DNA of 64,000 nt from Pseudomonadota bacterium (GTDB taxonomy: Bacteria; Myxococcota_A; UBA796; UBA9615): the NCBI GenBank assembly GCA_024229515.1, contig JAAESI010000340.1, positions 28,808 through 92,807 of the forward strand. The letters are read 5' to 3'. Below, in pieces: positions 18,376-26,918 of this stretch. The stretch's first letter is position 1, and each line of letters opens with the position of its first letter. Under the pieces are notes generated by a model that worked only from the letters and a program-made list of their open reading frames with translations, made no database searches and was not told the DNA's origin. The translations under genes were made by a program, and so were the position numbers.

Positions 18376-18405
18376 TTGACCCTTCCGGGCAGCCCAGCCT
18401 AGTGT
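18376..18405 (+). promoter_or_regulatory. Promoter TTGACC-18-TAGTGT
   Basis: TTGACC (18376-18381) and TAGTGT (18400-18405) are separated by 18 nt and sit just after the previous gene's stop. Transcription would begin near 18412, so the kinase start is more likely GTG 18432 than GTG 18402. Confidence 0.5.
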
Positions 18406-18431
18406 GCAAAGAGGGCCAGAAGGGTGAGGGC

Positions 18432-19868
18432 GTGGAAGGGCATCAGCCAGCCAACCGAAATTATCGGCTTCTTCAGCGGATCGCGACCGGCGGTATGGCG
18501 GAGGTGTTTCTGGCCCGTTTGGAGGGGCCGGAAGGCTTCGAGCGTCAGGTCGTCATCAAGAAGATCCTGAAGCGGTGGGCGCACAACGCGGACGTATTGA
18601 GCCTCTTCCGCGACGAAGCCCGCATCGGTGCCCGCCTCGACCACCACAACGTGGTGCAGGTCCTCGATTACGGCAAGAGCGGCGACGACACCTACCTGGT
18701 GCTCGAGTACGTCGAGGGGCGGAACCTCTCGGAGCTGATCACCGCCGCCGCCGACCGCGGCCGGTACCTCCCCGCGGTGACGGTCTGCTTTGTCACGTCC
18801 GAGTGCTGCTCGGCGCTCGACCACATCCACCGCCGCACGGACCGCACCGGCGAAGCCCTCGGCGTCGTGCACCGCGACATCAACCCCGCGAACATCCTGT
18901 TGTCGCAGAGCGGGGACGTGAAGCTCACGGACTTCGGTGTCGCCGCGGGACTGCACCGCGAGCTGAAGACCGCCCACGGAATCCTGCGGGGCACGTTCCC
19001 GTACATGAGCCCGGAGCAGACCCGCTGCCGCCCGCTGGACGGCCGCTCGGACATCTTCTCGATCGGGATCTGCCTCTACGAAGCGCTGACGGCCCGTCAT
19101 CCGTTCGCGGAGGACGAGGACTACCTCACGATCAAGAACATCCAGGACCTGACGCCGCCGCCGCCGGACGAGCACCGGGGCGATCTGGACAACGCCCTGT
19201 GCGCGATCGTGATGCGCTGCCTGGAGAAGGAGCCGGAGGACCGGTACCAGTCCGCCCGCGACCTCCAGGACGACCTCACCGGGTGGCTTCGCGCGAAGCG
19301 GGCGACCTACGGCGCCGGCCGGTTGGCCCGGCTCATGACCGAGTGCTTCCCCGAGTCGGAGCGGCAGGGTGATCGGGTCGACGCGACGCGCATCACGCTG
19401 GGACCGACCAGCCCCGGCCGCAGCAACCCGCTGCTGGACCTCAGCCTGCTCGACCGGCGCGGACCGCAGCGGATCGGCGGCGCGATCGAGCCCACGGGGT
19501 CCGACAGCGGAGTGGCCGAGGACGAGACGTCGGTGACCGAGGTCGAGGCCAATCCGGACACCAGCCAGGATGCCTTCGAATCCCCGGCCCGCGCTCCGCG
19601 GTCGGACTTCCTCCCCGAGTTCACCCCCAGCGCGGACGACATGCCGGTCATCCGGACGCCGCAGCTGGAGTGGACGGACCGGAGCAGCCGCCGTCGCGCC
19701 GACCTCGAACCGGTGCTCCCCCGCGGGCCCATGTCGATGGATCGGGTGCGCAAGGCGGAGGGACCGTCGATCTCCCGGGAGCCGCCGGGCCGGTGGGCCT
19801 GGGTTCCCTGGGCGCTCCTGATGGTCGCGCTGAGCATCGCCGCGGTCTGGGCCTTCCAGAACCTCTAG
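18432..19868 (+). CDS. Ser/Thr protein kinase with C-terminal membrane anchor
   Basis: 478 residues. The kinase domain (about 11-275) has a TGGMAEVF glycine loop, the ATP-binding lysine near 43 (VVIKK), HRDINPANIL in place of the commoner HRDLKPxN, an intact DFG and SPEQ. HRD-[IV]-[NS]-P forms are frequent in myxobacterial kinases. A low-complexity linker of about 170 residues follows, and a single hydrophobic segment at the very C-terminus (WVPWALLMVALSIAAVWAF) would tether it to the membrane with no sensor domain outside. Start chosen at GTG 18432, with AAGG 8 nt before it and the promoter just upstream. It converges with the next kinase with a 1-nt gap. Confidence 0.82.
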   Translation: MEGHQPANRNYRLLQRIATGGMAEVFLARLEGPEGFERQVVIKKILKRWAHNADVLSLFRDEARIGARLDHHNVVQVLDYGKSGDDTYLVLEYVEGRNLSELITAAADRGRYLPAVTVCFVTSECCSALDHIHRRTDRTGEALGVVHRDINPANILLSQSGDVKLTDFGVAAGLHRELKTAHGILRGTFPYMSPEQTRCRPLDGRSDIFSIGICLYEALTARHPFAEDEDYLTIKNIQDLTPPPPDEHRGDLDNALCAIVMRCLEKEPEDRYQSARDLQDDLTGWLRAKRATYGAGRLARLMTECFPESERQGDRVDATRITLGPTSPGRSNPLLDLSLLDRRGPQRIGGAIEPTGSDSGVAEDETSVTEVEANPDTSQDAFESPARAPRSDFLPEFTPSADDMPVIRTPQLEWTDRSSRRRADLEPVLPRGPMSMDRVRKAEGPSISREPPGRWAWVPWALLMVALSIAAVWAFQNL

Positions 19869-19869
19869 A

Positions 19870-20853
19870 TCACAGCTCCGTCGGTGCGATGAAGCCGTCG
19901 CCGAGGGTCGTGTCCTCGATCGGATCGGCGATCGCCCCCGCGAGCTGACGCGCCAGCCCCCGCTCGGGCGGCTCACGAACGAGATCTTCGATCCCATCAG
20001 CCAGCGCTTCGGCCGCCTCCAGGGCGGAGCCGTACCGCGAGTCAGGGCTCGGAGCGAGCATGCGGTGCAGCGATCGGGCGAGGGCATCGGGCACGTGGGG
20101 GCGGGCCAGCTGGATCGGCTGGAACTGGGCCCGCGCGACCGCTCGCATGGTGTCCAGATCGGTCTTGCCGACGAACGGGAGCCGCGAGGCGAGGAGCATG
20201 TACAGCAGGATGCCGGCGGAGAAGACGTCCGAACGGGCGTCGACGGGCCGTCCCGTCGCCTGCTCGGGGCTCATGAACCGCGCGGTGCCGCGGGTGAATC
20301 CGGCCGACGTCCCCTCTTCCAGCTCGGTGCGGATCCGGGCGAGGCCGAAGTCGCTCACCTTTGTCCCTCCGTCGACGGACAGGAGGATGTTGTCGGGCTT
20401 GAGGTCCCGGTGGACGATCCGAAGCGGCTTGCCGGCGCCGTCGCGCCGGGTGTGAGCGTGGTGCAGCCCGTGCAGCGCCTGCACGACGATGTGCACCGCG
20501 GCCGGCAGCGGGAGCCAGGACTTCCGGCCCCGCAAGCGGCGCAGGAACGTGCGCAGGTCCAGTCCGTCGACCAGCTCCATGACGATGAAGACGCCGCCGG
20601 GGACGATGCCGAACTCGTGGACGCCGACGATGTTGCGGTGGTGGAGCCAGGCGGCGACGGACGCCTCCTCGATGAACATGTTCCGCAGGTCGGGGGTCGG
20701 CTCGATCCCGGGGGCCAGCACCTTGAGGGCCAGCTCCTTGCGGAACCCACCGCCCGCCATGCGCACCACGCGGTAGACCCGGGAGAACGCACCGGTGCCG
20801 AGCACGCCGAGTACGCGGTAGCCGCCGATGTCGCTGGGAACCGATGGGGTCAT
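19870..20853 (-). CDS. Ser/Thr protein kinase, cytoplasmic
   Basis: A 327-residue protein that is essentially only a kinase domain plus a short tail. Seen: glycine loop GTGAFSRVY, ALKV lysine, IVHRDLKPDNILLS, SDFGLAR, and MSPEQATG closing the activation segment. There is no membrane helix, so it should be soluble. The ATG at 20853 starts MTPSVPSDIGGYRVLG; longer in-frame starts would run into the divergent methyltransferase gene. Together with the kinase at 18432-19868 it forms a tail-to-tail kinase pair. Substrates are unknown. Confidence 0.82.
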   Translation of the reverse strand: MTPSVPSDIGGYRVLGVLGTGAFSRVYRVVRMAGGGFRKELALKVLAPGIEPTPDLRNMFIEEASVAAWLHHRNIVGVHEFGIVPGGVFIVMELVDGLDLRTFLRRLRGRKSWLPLPAAVHIVVQALHGLHHAHTRRDGAGKPLRIVHRDLKPDNILLSVDGGTKVSDFGLARIRTELEEGTSAGFTRGTARFMSPEQATGRPVDARSDVFSAGILLYMLLASRLPFVGKTDLDTMRAVARAQFQPIQLARPHVPDALARSLHRMLAPSPDSRYGSALEAAEALADGIEDLVREPPERGLARQLAGAIADPIEDTTLGDGFIAPTEL

Positions 20854-20880
20854 GGGGAAGCGGGGGCGATCGGCGGACGC

Positions 20881-20886
20881 TACCAT
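20881..20886 (+). promoter_or_regulatory. -10-like hexamer TACCAT, leaderless-type
   Basis: TACCAT lies 7 nt before the ATG at 20894 and overlaps an alternative ATG at 20885. If it is the -10, the later ATG is the true start. Confidence 0.35.
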
Positions 20887-20893
20887 GCGCCGC

Positions 20894-22753
20894 ATGTCGG
20901 ACTTTCGAGAGGCCCTGAACGACCGCGTGCTCCTTGCCGATGGGGCGATGGGCACCGAGTTCTATCGCCGGGGCGTGTTCATCAACCGCTGCTACGACGA
21001 GCTGAACATCAGCCGTGGGGACCTGGTTCAGGCCATCCACTTCGACTACGCCCAGGCAGGCGCCGACATCCTCACGACGAACACCTACGGGGCGGAGCGA
21101 GTCCGCCTGACGCGGCACGGTCTGGAGCAGCAGATCGCGGACATCAACGCCGCGGGGGTGCGGAACGCCCGCTCCGCGGCGGGGACCGACCGCTTCGTCG
21201 CCGGGTCGATGGGTCCACTGCCGCTGCTGCTGAAGCCGTCCGGTCCGCTGAGCGCCGCCAGCGCCCGGGACACGTACCGCGAACAGGCCCAGATCCTGAT
21301 CGAGTCGGGCGTCGACCTGATCTCCCTGGAGACCTTCCGCCAGCTCTCGATGCTGGAGGAGGCGGTGGACGCGGTGCGCGACATCAGCGCCGACATCCCG
21401 ATCATGGCGTCGTTCGCGTTCAAGCCGCAGCGGCACTACTTCGTGGGCCCGTCCCCCGAGGAGGTCGTCCAGCGGGTCTCGACCTGGAAGATCGACGTGC
21501 TCGGCACCAACTGCGTGAACGGCCCCGCGGCGATGCTGGACTTCGTCGAGCGCATGACCGCGACGGCGGGCCTGCCCCTGGCGGCGCAGCCGAACGCGGG
21601 CACGCCCGAGATGGTGGACGGCCGGTCGCTGTACCTCGCCAGCCCCGAGTACATGGCGGAGTACGCGCGCCGGTTCGTGCAGAGCGGGGTGCGGGTCGTC
21701 GGCGGCTGCTGCGGCACGACCCCCGAGATGATCAAGGAGATGGGCTCGTTCCTGCAGTCGGTGGAGCCCCGCCGCAAGCGGGTCGAGGTGCGGGCGCCGA
21801 CGGGACGCAAGACGGTCAAGCCGATCGAGCCGATGCCCATGCCGGAGCGCTCCCGCTGGGGCGGCCGGATCGGTCGCGAGTTCACGGTCTCGGTCGAACT
21901 GGACGCGCCTCGGGGGCTGGATCCGAAGCGACCCGTCGAGGGCGCACGGCTGCTCGCCGAGGGCGGCATCGGAGCGATCAACATCGCCGATGGCCCCCGC
22001 GCGACGGCGCGCATGTCGGCGCTGGCGCTGGCGCTGCGGGTGATGGACGAAGTCGACATCGACGTGATCGTTCACTACTGCTGCCGCGACCGGAACCTGC
22101 TGGGCATGCAGATGGACCTGCTCGGCGCCCACGCGTTGGGCATCCACAACGTGCTCTGCGTGACCGGCGACCCGCCCAAGATGGGGAACTACCCGGACGC
22201 CACGGGGGTGTTCGACCTCGACAGCGTCGAGCTCATCCGCGGGGTGCGGAACCTGAACCAGGGGATCGACTTCGGCGGCGACCCGATCGGCGATCGCACG
22301 CAGTTCGTGATCGGCTGCGGCTGCAACCCGGGGTTCGAGCCGCTGGACAAGGAGGTCGACAAGTTCCGGCGCAAGCTGGAGGCGGGGGCCGAGTTCGTGT
22401 TCAGCCAGCCGCTGTACGACCCCACGCTGCTGGAGCAGTTCCTGGGTCGCATTCGACCGTTCCCGCACATCCCGTTCTTCGTCGGAATCCTGCCCCTGGC
22501 GTCGTCCAAGAACGCCGAGTTCCTGCACAACGAGGTGCCCGGCATGCAGGTGCCCAAGGCGATCCGGGCGCGCATGGCGTCCGCCTCCAGCCGCGACGAG
22601 CAGCGGAACGAGGGCATCGCCATCGCCGCCGAAGCGCTGCGGCACGCCCGGTCGTTCCCGGAGATCTCGGGGGCGTACATCTTCCCGCCGTTCGGCCGCT
22701 ACAAGGCGGTGCTGACCGTGCTCGAACGCGCAGAGAACCTGACTACGGTCTGA
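20894..22753 (+). CDS. Homocysteine S-methyltransferase / methylenetetrahydrofolate reductase fusion
   Basis: 619 residues. The N-terminal domain is a zinc homocysteine methyltransferase: LADGAMGTEFYRRG opening, Cys207 in GTNCVNGP and Cys272-Cys273 in GGCCGTTPEM as zinc ligands. From about residue 320 it is an MTHFR (FAD, TIM barrel) with VSVELDAPRGLDP, VLCVTGDPPKMG and the FVFSQPLYD segment. It would make 5-methyl-THF from methylene-THF and supply methyl groups to homocysteine for methionine synthesis. The same two-domain plan and length are known in Bacillus YitJ and other bacteria. Start: ATG 20894, or 20885 three codons earlier. Confidence 0.9.
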   Translation: MSDFREALNDRVLLADGAMGTEFYRRGVFINRCYDELNISRGDLVQAIHFDYAQAGADILTTNTYGAERVRLTRHGLEQQIADINAAGVRNARSAAGTDRFVAGSMGPLPLLLKPSGPLSAASARDTYREQAQILIESGVDLISLETFRQLSMLEEAVDAVRDISADIPIMASFAFKPQRHYFVGPSPEEVVQRVSTWKIDVLGTNCVNGPAAMLDFVERMTATAGLPLAAQPNAGTPEMVDGRSLYLASPEYMAEYARRFVQSGVRVVGGCCGTTPEMIKEMGSFLQSVEPRRKRVEVRAPTGRKTVKPIEPMPMPERSRWGGRIGREFTVSVELDAPRGLDPKRPVEGARLLAEGGIGAINIADGPRATARMSALALALRVMDEVDIDVIVHYCCRDRNLLGMQMDLLGAHALGIHNVLCVTGDPPKMGNYPDATGVFDLDSVELIRGVRNLNQGIDFGGDPIGDRTQFVIGCGCNPGFEPLDKEVDKFRRKLEAGAEFVFSQPLYDPTLLEQFLGRIRPFPHIPFFVGILPLASSKNAEFLHNEVPGMQVPKAIRARMASASSRDEQRNEGIAIAAEALRHARSFPEISGAYIFPPFGRYKAVLTVLERAENLTTV

Positions 22754-22755
22754 CG

Positions 22756-22761
22756 TACACT
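22756..22761 (+). promoter_or_regulatory. -10-like hexamer TACACT, leaderless-type
   Basis: TACACT, then 6 nt, then the GTG start at 22768 of the regulator. It overlaps the end of the upstream methyltransferase gene's stop region. There is no recognisable -35. Confidence 0.4.
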
Positions 22762-22767
22762 CGCGGC

Positions 22768-23364
22768 GTGTCGACCGAACTGACCGACCCCGACGAGTAC
22801 GTCGCCTCCGCCATCGGGCGGATCATGGCCTTCTGGGGGTTCCGCCGGAACCTGGGGAAGATCTGGTCGCTGCTGTTCCTGGCCCCCGAGCCGATGACGG
22901 CGGCGGAGTTGTGCGACCGGCTGGGGCTGTCGACTGGCTCCGTGTCGATGGCGCTCAAGGAGCTTCAGCGCTGGGGCGCGATCCGCAAGCGCGACGTGGC
23001 CGGGGAGCGGCGGGAGCACTACGAGGCCGAGTCCGACATCTGGGGCACGGTGGCGCGGGTGATGGAGCAACGCGAGCTGCGCGAGGTAGCTCAGGTGCTG
23101 GGCGCGCTGGAGACGGCGACCCGGTCGGCGGACACCCGCATCGCCGAGGCCGCCGCCACCGGGGACGACTCGGCGTTGATCGGCGCCCTGCACCGCAAGG
23201 CCCGGATTCGGGAGCTCGAGGAGCTGGCGATGGCGGGCAAGGACCTGCTGGATCTGGTGATCAAGCAGGAGGCGGTGGGTGATCTGACCACCGACGATCC
23301 GGACGGCAGCGGGATCCACCGCAAGCCGAGGATCCGCATCCCCCGGGCGCCCAGCGAGGACTAG
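22768..23364 (+). CDS. GbsR/MarR-type winged-helix transcriptional regulator
   Basis: 198 residues. The N-terminal ~100 residues match GbsR-like MarR-family regulators: an AFWGFRRNLGKIWSLLFL helix, then the winged HTH with recognition helix in LGLSTGSVSMALKELQRWGAI and a wing rich in Arg (KRDVAGERREHY). The C-terminal half is helical and probably dimerises. GbsR homologues often control osmoprotectant or membrane-transport genes. Here the likely neighbours are the ABC exporter genes that converge on it and the methionine enzyme upstream; no target is proven. Its stop shares a CTAG with the stop of the permease gene on the other strand. Confidence 0.8.
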   Translation: MSTELTDPDEYVASAIGRIMAFWGFRRNLGKIWSLLFLAPEPMTAAELCDRLGLSTGSVSMALKELQRWGAIRKRDVAGERREHYEAESDIWGTVARVMEQRELREVAQVLGALETATRSADTRIAEAAATGDDSALIGALHRKARIRELEELAMAGKDLLDLVIKQEAVGDLTTDDPDGSGIHRKPRIRIPRAPSED

Positions 23365-25016
23365 GCGGCGCCTCGTACAGCGATGAGTTGGAGCAGCCGT
23401 TCTTCCGCGACCTCGAGTCGGCGGACGGCCAACAGCGTCGCCACGATGTAGATCAGCAACGCCCACGACATCGCCGCCGCGACCGCAAACGGCAGCGCTT
23501 CGGGGAGCCACCACGGCACCAGGTACAGCAGCAGCCCCGCGGGGATCAGCAGGAGCAGGGTGGACTGCAACACGAGCCCCCGGACGATCGCGTGTCCGCA
23601 CCCGGGAGGCTCCACGTCCCCCGTCGCCGCGGTCGCAGCGCGCGTGCCCCCGGCCGCCGCCCGAGCCCCCACGATCGGGATCGGAAGCCACACCGACACG
23701 AAGTTGCCGATACCCGTGAACACGATCTGGCCGGCCACCAGCACGCCCAGGAGCGAGGGCAGCTCGTCGGTCATGCCGAACAGCGTGCACGCCCCGCTGA
23801 CGGCGACGACGTTGATGAGGAACAGCACGCTGCCGTACCCCAGGTTCTTGCCCAGCAGGACGTGCGCTCGTGACACCGGGGTCTGCGACAGGAACGCCAG
23901 CGCCCGCCCCTCACTGCCGATCTGGTTGAACAGCACGGAGTGCTCCACGAACAGCAGCAGGATGGCGACCATGCGCACCCACCCGCCGGCCATCGCGTCC
24001 ACGTCCTCGGGCTCGAAGATGAGCACCGGCAGGAACAGCAGCGCCGCCTGCGTGCCCATCGAGAAGAGCATGAACGGGTTCCGCTTCAGGACCGTCAGCT
24101 CCTTGGCCGCGGTCGCCCACACGGGCGCCGGGATCAGGCGGAACGGCATGCGATCGGCGAGGTGCAGACGACGGCGGCGGCGGCGGGGCCCCTTGCGGCG
24201 CCGGACCAGCGACGGCGCCTCCCCGTAGCAAGCCGCGTCCTGCAGGTCGTAGCCGACGACGAAGGTCGCGAACGCCAACATCGGCACCCCCACCAGCCCC
24301 AGGATGCGCACCCCGATCGGCACCTCGAGGGCCGCGAACGGGGTCACGAACCAGCTGCTGGGGAGCAGCCACAGCGTCGACGGCAGCGCCTCCAGGGCCG
24401 CTACGGGATCGATCTGCTGGTACCGCGCGATGAACCGGTTTAACGCGATCCAACCGCCCAGCATCGCCACCGTGACGAGGCCGAACGCCACCTCCCGCGC
24501 GAACCGGCGGCGCAGCAGCTCCGCCAGGGCCAGGGACAGCAGCTGGCGCAGTCCCGCGAGGTAGGGCCACACCAGCAACGACCAGGCGAAGGCGAGCACG
24601 CTCGGCCCGCCGAGGTGGAACGACGCCGACGCCAGGATCACCCCCGGCACCGCCACCGCCGGGGTCATGAACCCCGCCGCCGCCTCGCTCGTGTGGATGA
24701 CCGCGGGCGACAGCGGAAAGCTGTACAGCGCCGCTGCGAGGCCCTGGTTCGAGGTGATCCGAGCGACCACGGAGAACAGCACGTAGATGTGGGCGCCCAG
24801 CAGGATCAGCGAGACCACCGCGGCCACGACTGCCGGATCCGAGCGCTTCGCCACCAGGTCGGTGCCGCTCCAGACCACCATCAGGCCGAGCAGGCTGACC
24901 AGGGGGCCGACGTAGCCGGCGATCCGGATCGCCCACCCGCGGGTGCGGAGGCGGCGGAAGTAGAGGTGAACGCGCAGCGTCAGGATCGTCGCCACGCTGC
25001 GGAGGAAGACGACCAC
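23361..25016 (-). CDS. ABC-2-like membrane permease of an exporter
   Basis: 551 residues with about 12-13 hydrophobic segments spread over the whole length, for example GYVGPLVSLLGLMVVW, AVVSLILLGAHIYVLFSVV, AMLGGWIALNRFIA and LLLLIPAGLLLYLVPWW. A cytoplasmic basic stretch (RRRKGPRRRRRR) lies mid-protein. It follows the ATPase gene with no gap: the ATPase stop TAG touches this GTG start. The pair therefore forms one exporter. The substrate is unknown. Confidence 0.75.
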   Translation of the reverse strand: MVVFLRSVATILTLRVHLYFRRLRTRGWAIRIAGYVGPLVSLLGLMVVWSGTDLVAKRSDPAVVAAVVSLILLGAHIYVLFSVVARITSNQGLAAALYSFPLSPAVIHTSEAAAGFMTPAVAVPGVILASASFHLGGPSVLAFAWSLLVWPYLAGLRQLLSLALAELLRRRFAREVAFGLVTVAMLGGWIALNRFIARYQQIDPVAALEALPSTLWLLPSSWFVTPFAALEVPIGVRILGLVGVPMLAFATFVVGYDLQDAACYGEAPSLVRRRKGPRRRRRRLHLADRMPFRLIPAPVWATAAKELTVLKRNPFMLFSMGTQAALLFLPVLIFEPEDVDAMAGGWVRMVAILLLFVEHSVLFNQIGSEGRALAFLSQTPVSRAHVLLGKNLGYGSVLFLINVVAVSGACTLFGMTDELPSLLGVLVAGQIVFTGIGNFVSVWLPIPIVGARAAAGGTRAATAATGDVEPPGCGHAIVRGLVLQSTLLLLIPAGLLLYLVPWWLPEALPFAVAAAMSWALLIYIVATLLAVRRLEVAEERLLQLIAVRGAA

Positions 25017-25799
25017 CTACCCCAGCCACTCCAGCAGCTGGGCGCCGCGGTCGCGGGAGTCCGAGTCGACCAGGTCCACGAACAGCTGGCCCAGGGGCGC
25101 GTCGGGCTCGCCGTCGGCCTGGGCGCGCAGCTCGTCCAGCGTGCCGTGGGCCCGCAGCCGCCCCCCGTCGATGATCGCGACGGACGTGCACAGCGCCTCG
25201 GCCACCTCCATCACGTGCGAGGTGAAGAAGACGGTCAGGCCGCCCGCGTCGGTGGCTTCGCGGAGGATCGAGTAGATGGCGCGGGAGGTGACCGCGTCGA
25301 TGCCGTTGAAGGGCTCGTCGAGGAAGAGCACGCGCGGCCGGTGCAGCAGCGCGCACGCCAGCCCGACCTTCTTCTTCATGCCCATCGAGTAGTCGACGAT
25401 CGCCTTGTCCGCGTCGTCATCGCGCAGGGCGAGGAGCTGGAGCAGGTCGTCGCTGCGCTTCTCGACCGTGGCGCCGTCCAGACCGTAGAGGCGACCGGCG
25501 TACCAGAGCATCTCGCGGCCGGTCAGCCGCTCGTACAGCACGGGCTCTTCGGGGAGGATGCCGATGCTGCGCTTGGTCTCGACGGGGTCGGCGAGCACGT
25601 CGATCCCAGCCACCCGGACGGTGCCCAGGGTCGGCCGCATCAGGCCCGTGAGGATCTTCATGGTGGTGGACTTGCCCGCGCCGTTGGGGCCGAGGAAGCC
25701 GAAGAACTCGCCGGCGGGAACGACCAGGTCCAGGCCGTCGACCGCGCGCACGTCCCCGAAGTCCTTGACCAGACCCCTGACCTCGACCGCTGCGTCCAC
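25017..25799 (-). CDS. ABC transporter ATP-binding protein
   Basis: 260 residues from GTG 25799. The nucleotide-binding domain is complete: Walker A GPNGAGKST, Q-loop region near ILPEEP, Walker B VLFLDEP and H-loop FFTSHVME. The signature motif is YSMGMKKK instead of LSGGQ, a form common in ABC-2 exporter ATPases. The C-terminal extension carries a LRAHGTLDEL element. Longer starts exist (GTG 25817, TTG 25820), but GTG 25799 places a TACGTT hexamer 8 nt upstream and gives the usual family N-terminus (AAVEVRGLVKDFG). It is coupled to the permease gene downstream. Confidence 0.87.
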   Translation of the reverse strand: MDAAVEVRGLVKDFGDVRAVDGLDLVVPAGEFFGFLGPNGAGKSTTMKILTGLMRPTLGTVRVAGIDVLADPVETKRSIGILPEEPVLYERLTGREMLWYAGRLYGLDGATVEKRSDDLLQLLALRDDDADKAIVDYSMGMKKKVGLACALLHRPRVLFLDEPFNGIDAVTSRAIYSILREATDAGGLTVFFTSHVMEVAEALCTSVAIIDGGRLRAHGTLDELRAQADGEPDAPLGQLFVDLVDSDSRDRGAQLLEWLG

Positions 25800-25807
25800 G
25801 GCGGCGG

Positions 25808-25813
25808 AACGTA
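25808..25813 (-). promoter_or_regulatory. -10-like hexamer TACGTT before ABC ATPase gene
   Basis: TACGTT on the minus strand, 8 nt before GTG 25799. The same hexamer at the same distance precedes the HEAT-PilT gene at 48996. Confidence 0.35.
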
Positions 25814-25825
25814 GCACCAAGTGGG

Positions 25826-25862
25826 GCGGGCCGACGGTCCTGAGACCGCCGGCCCGCTTTTT
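25826..25862 (+). terminator. Strong intrinsic-terminator hairpin, plus-strand orientation
   Basis: A 14-bp stem (25826-25839 with 25844-25857; 13 of 14 pairs match, one A-C mismatch), loop CTGA and five T residues directly after. The flanking genes are both on the minus strand, so as a T-tailed terminator it would stop antisense transcription. On the minus strand it has no T-tract. A small second GC hairpin follows (about 25866-25878). Confidence 0.6.
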
Positions 25863-25887
25863 CCCCCCGCCGGGCGGGTCTCTTTAG

Positions 25888-26805
25888 CTACTGCTGGCCG
25901 TCGGCACCGCCGCCGTCGACCGTCAGGAACACGTCGTAGGCGACGCCAGCCTGCGAACCCTCGGCGAGGTAGACTAGGACCCGGTACTGACCGGACTGGG
26001 CTGCGACCTCGTCGTAGCTCGCCAATTCATCGTTTCCGAACACTCCGCCGGCGAACGAACCGTCGGGGGCGTAGACCGCGAAGTCGACGTCGCCGTCGGC
26101 GCTCTCGCTGTCGACCGTCACGCGGACTCGGTCGCCCTCGGAGGCCTCGAAGTGGAACCAATCCTCGTCCGCCTCGCAGGCGGTCTGCTCGACGGCCTCA
26201 CCGAGGAGGTCCGAGCTGCTGTCCAGGCCGTTGTTCGGCTCGAGGACGTCGGCGCTGCACTCGGCGAGCGGGTCACGGACTCGCATGTGGTACGTCGTGC
26301 CGTCGGCGCCGCCGCGGTCGCCCGTCAGGACCACCACGATGCGGTGCTCACCGGCCTCCTCGGCCACGAAGCTGACTTCGGCGCGGTCGCTGCGAATCTC
26401 GGAGGCGCCCATGAACTTGCCGTCCGGCGCGCTCACGACCACCTCGATGTCACCTTCGGCGCGGTTGAAGCGGGCGACCACGTCGGCCGCCTGTCCGGCC
26501 TCGAGGTCCATCACGAAGAAGTCGACGTCGTTCTCGCAAGCGCTGCGGGCGAGCGGGGAGTCGAACTCGGCCGCGACCGCCATCTCCAGCCGGTCGTCGG
26601 GCTCGGCGTAGTCGCGGAGGCAGGGAATCGGGTTGCTAATGATGTCGAGTGACGCGAGCTCGATCGAGGCGCCATCGAAGGCGACGGTCGCCGCCGACGT
26701 GGTCTCGAGATCAGAGTCGAAATCGGCCGGCGTGTCCGTGGCGTCGCACGCCACAAAAGCCAGGCCGGCGGTGAAAGCCGTAAGCAGGCGGGGGAAGTGA
26801 TTCAT
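25888..26805 (-). CDS. Secreted/lipoprotein with two PPC-like beta-sandwich domains
   Basis: 305 residues. The N-terminus MNHFPRLLTAFTAGLAFVACD is a lipoprotein signal with lipobox FVAC. Two similar domains follow. Each has a Cys/Asp-rich entry (CENDVDFFVMDLEAGQ and CEADEDWFHFEASEGD) and strands typical of bacterial pre-peptidase C-terminal (PPC) domains, which often bind Ca2+ and attach to enzymes. No catalytic domain is present. Role unknown; perhaps an envelope adhesion or binding protein. Start ATG 26805 with GAGGAG 10 nt before it. Confidence 0.72.
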   Translation of the reverse strand: MNHFPRLLTAFTAGLAFVACDATDTPADFDSDLETTSAATVAFDGASIELASLDIISNPIPCLRDYAEPDDRLEMAVAAEFDSPLARSACENDVDFFVMDLEAGQAADVVARFNRAEGDIEVVVSAPDGKFMGASEIRSDRAEVSFVAEEAGEHRIVVVLTGDRGGADGTTYHMRVRDPLAECSADVLEPNNGLDSSSDLLGEAVEQTACEADEDWFHFEASEGDRVRVTVDSESADGDVDFAVYAPDGSFAGGVFGNDELASYDEVAAQSGQYRVLVYLAEGSQAGVAYDVFLTVDGGGADGQQ

Positions 26806-26906
26806 CAGGGGGGTGCTCCTCGGGGTTGGTCGTCGCGCACTTCTCCCTATCGGTGCAGTCGAGGAAGCCTTTAGGCCCAGGTTCAAAAAATGAGGTTGGC
26901 CCGCGC

Positions 26907-26912
26907 TATTCT
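26907..26912 (+). promoter_or_regulatory. -10-like hexamer TATTCT, leaderless-type
   Basis: TATTCT, then 6 nt, then ATG 26919. It lies in a locally AT-richer 113-nt gap between divergent genes. Confidence 0.45.
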
Positions 26913-26918
26913 CGGCGC

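Noticed and set aside
18402..18404. GTG 18402 as start of the membrane-anchored kinase
   Set aside because: It lies inside the TAGTGT -10 element, so it would not be in the mRNA; GTG 18432 has AAGG upstream.
20894..22753. Homocysteine methyltransferase-MTHFR fusion as a novel enzyme
   Set aside because: The same fusion is known (Bacillus YitJ type), so it is annotated but not reported as new.
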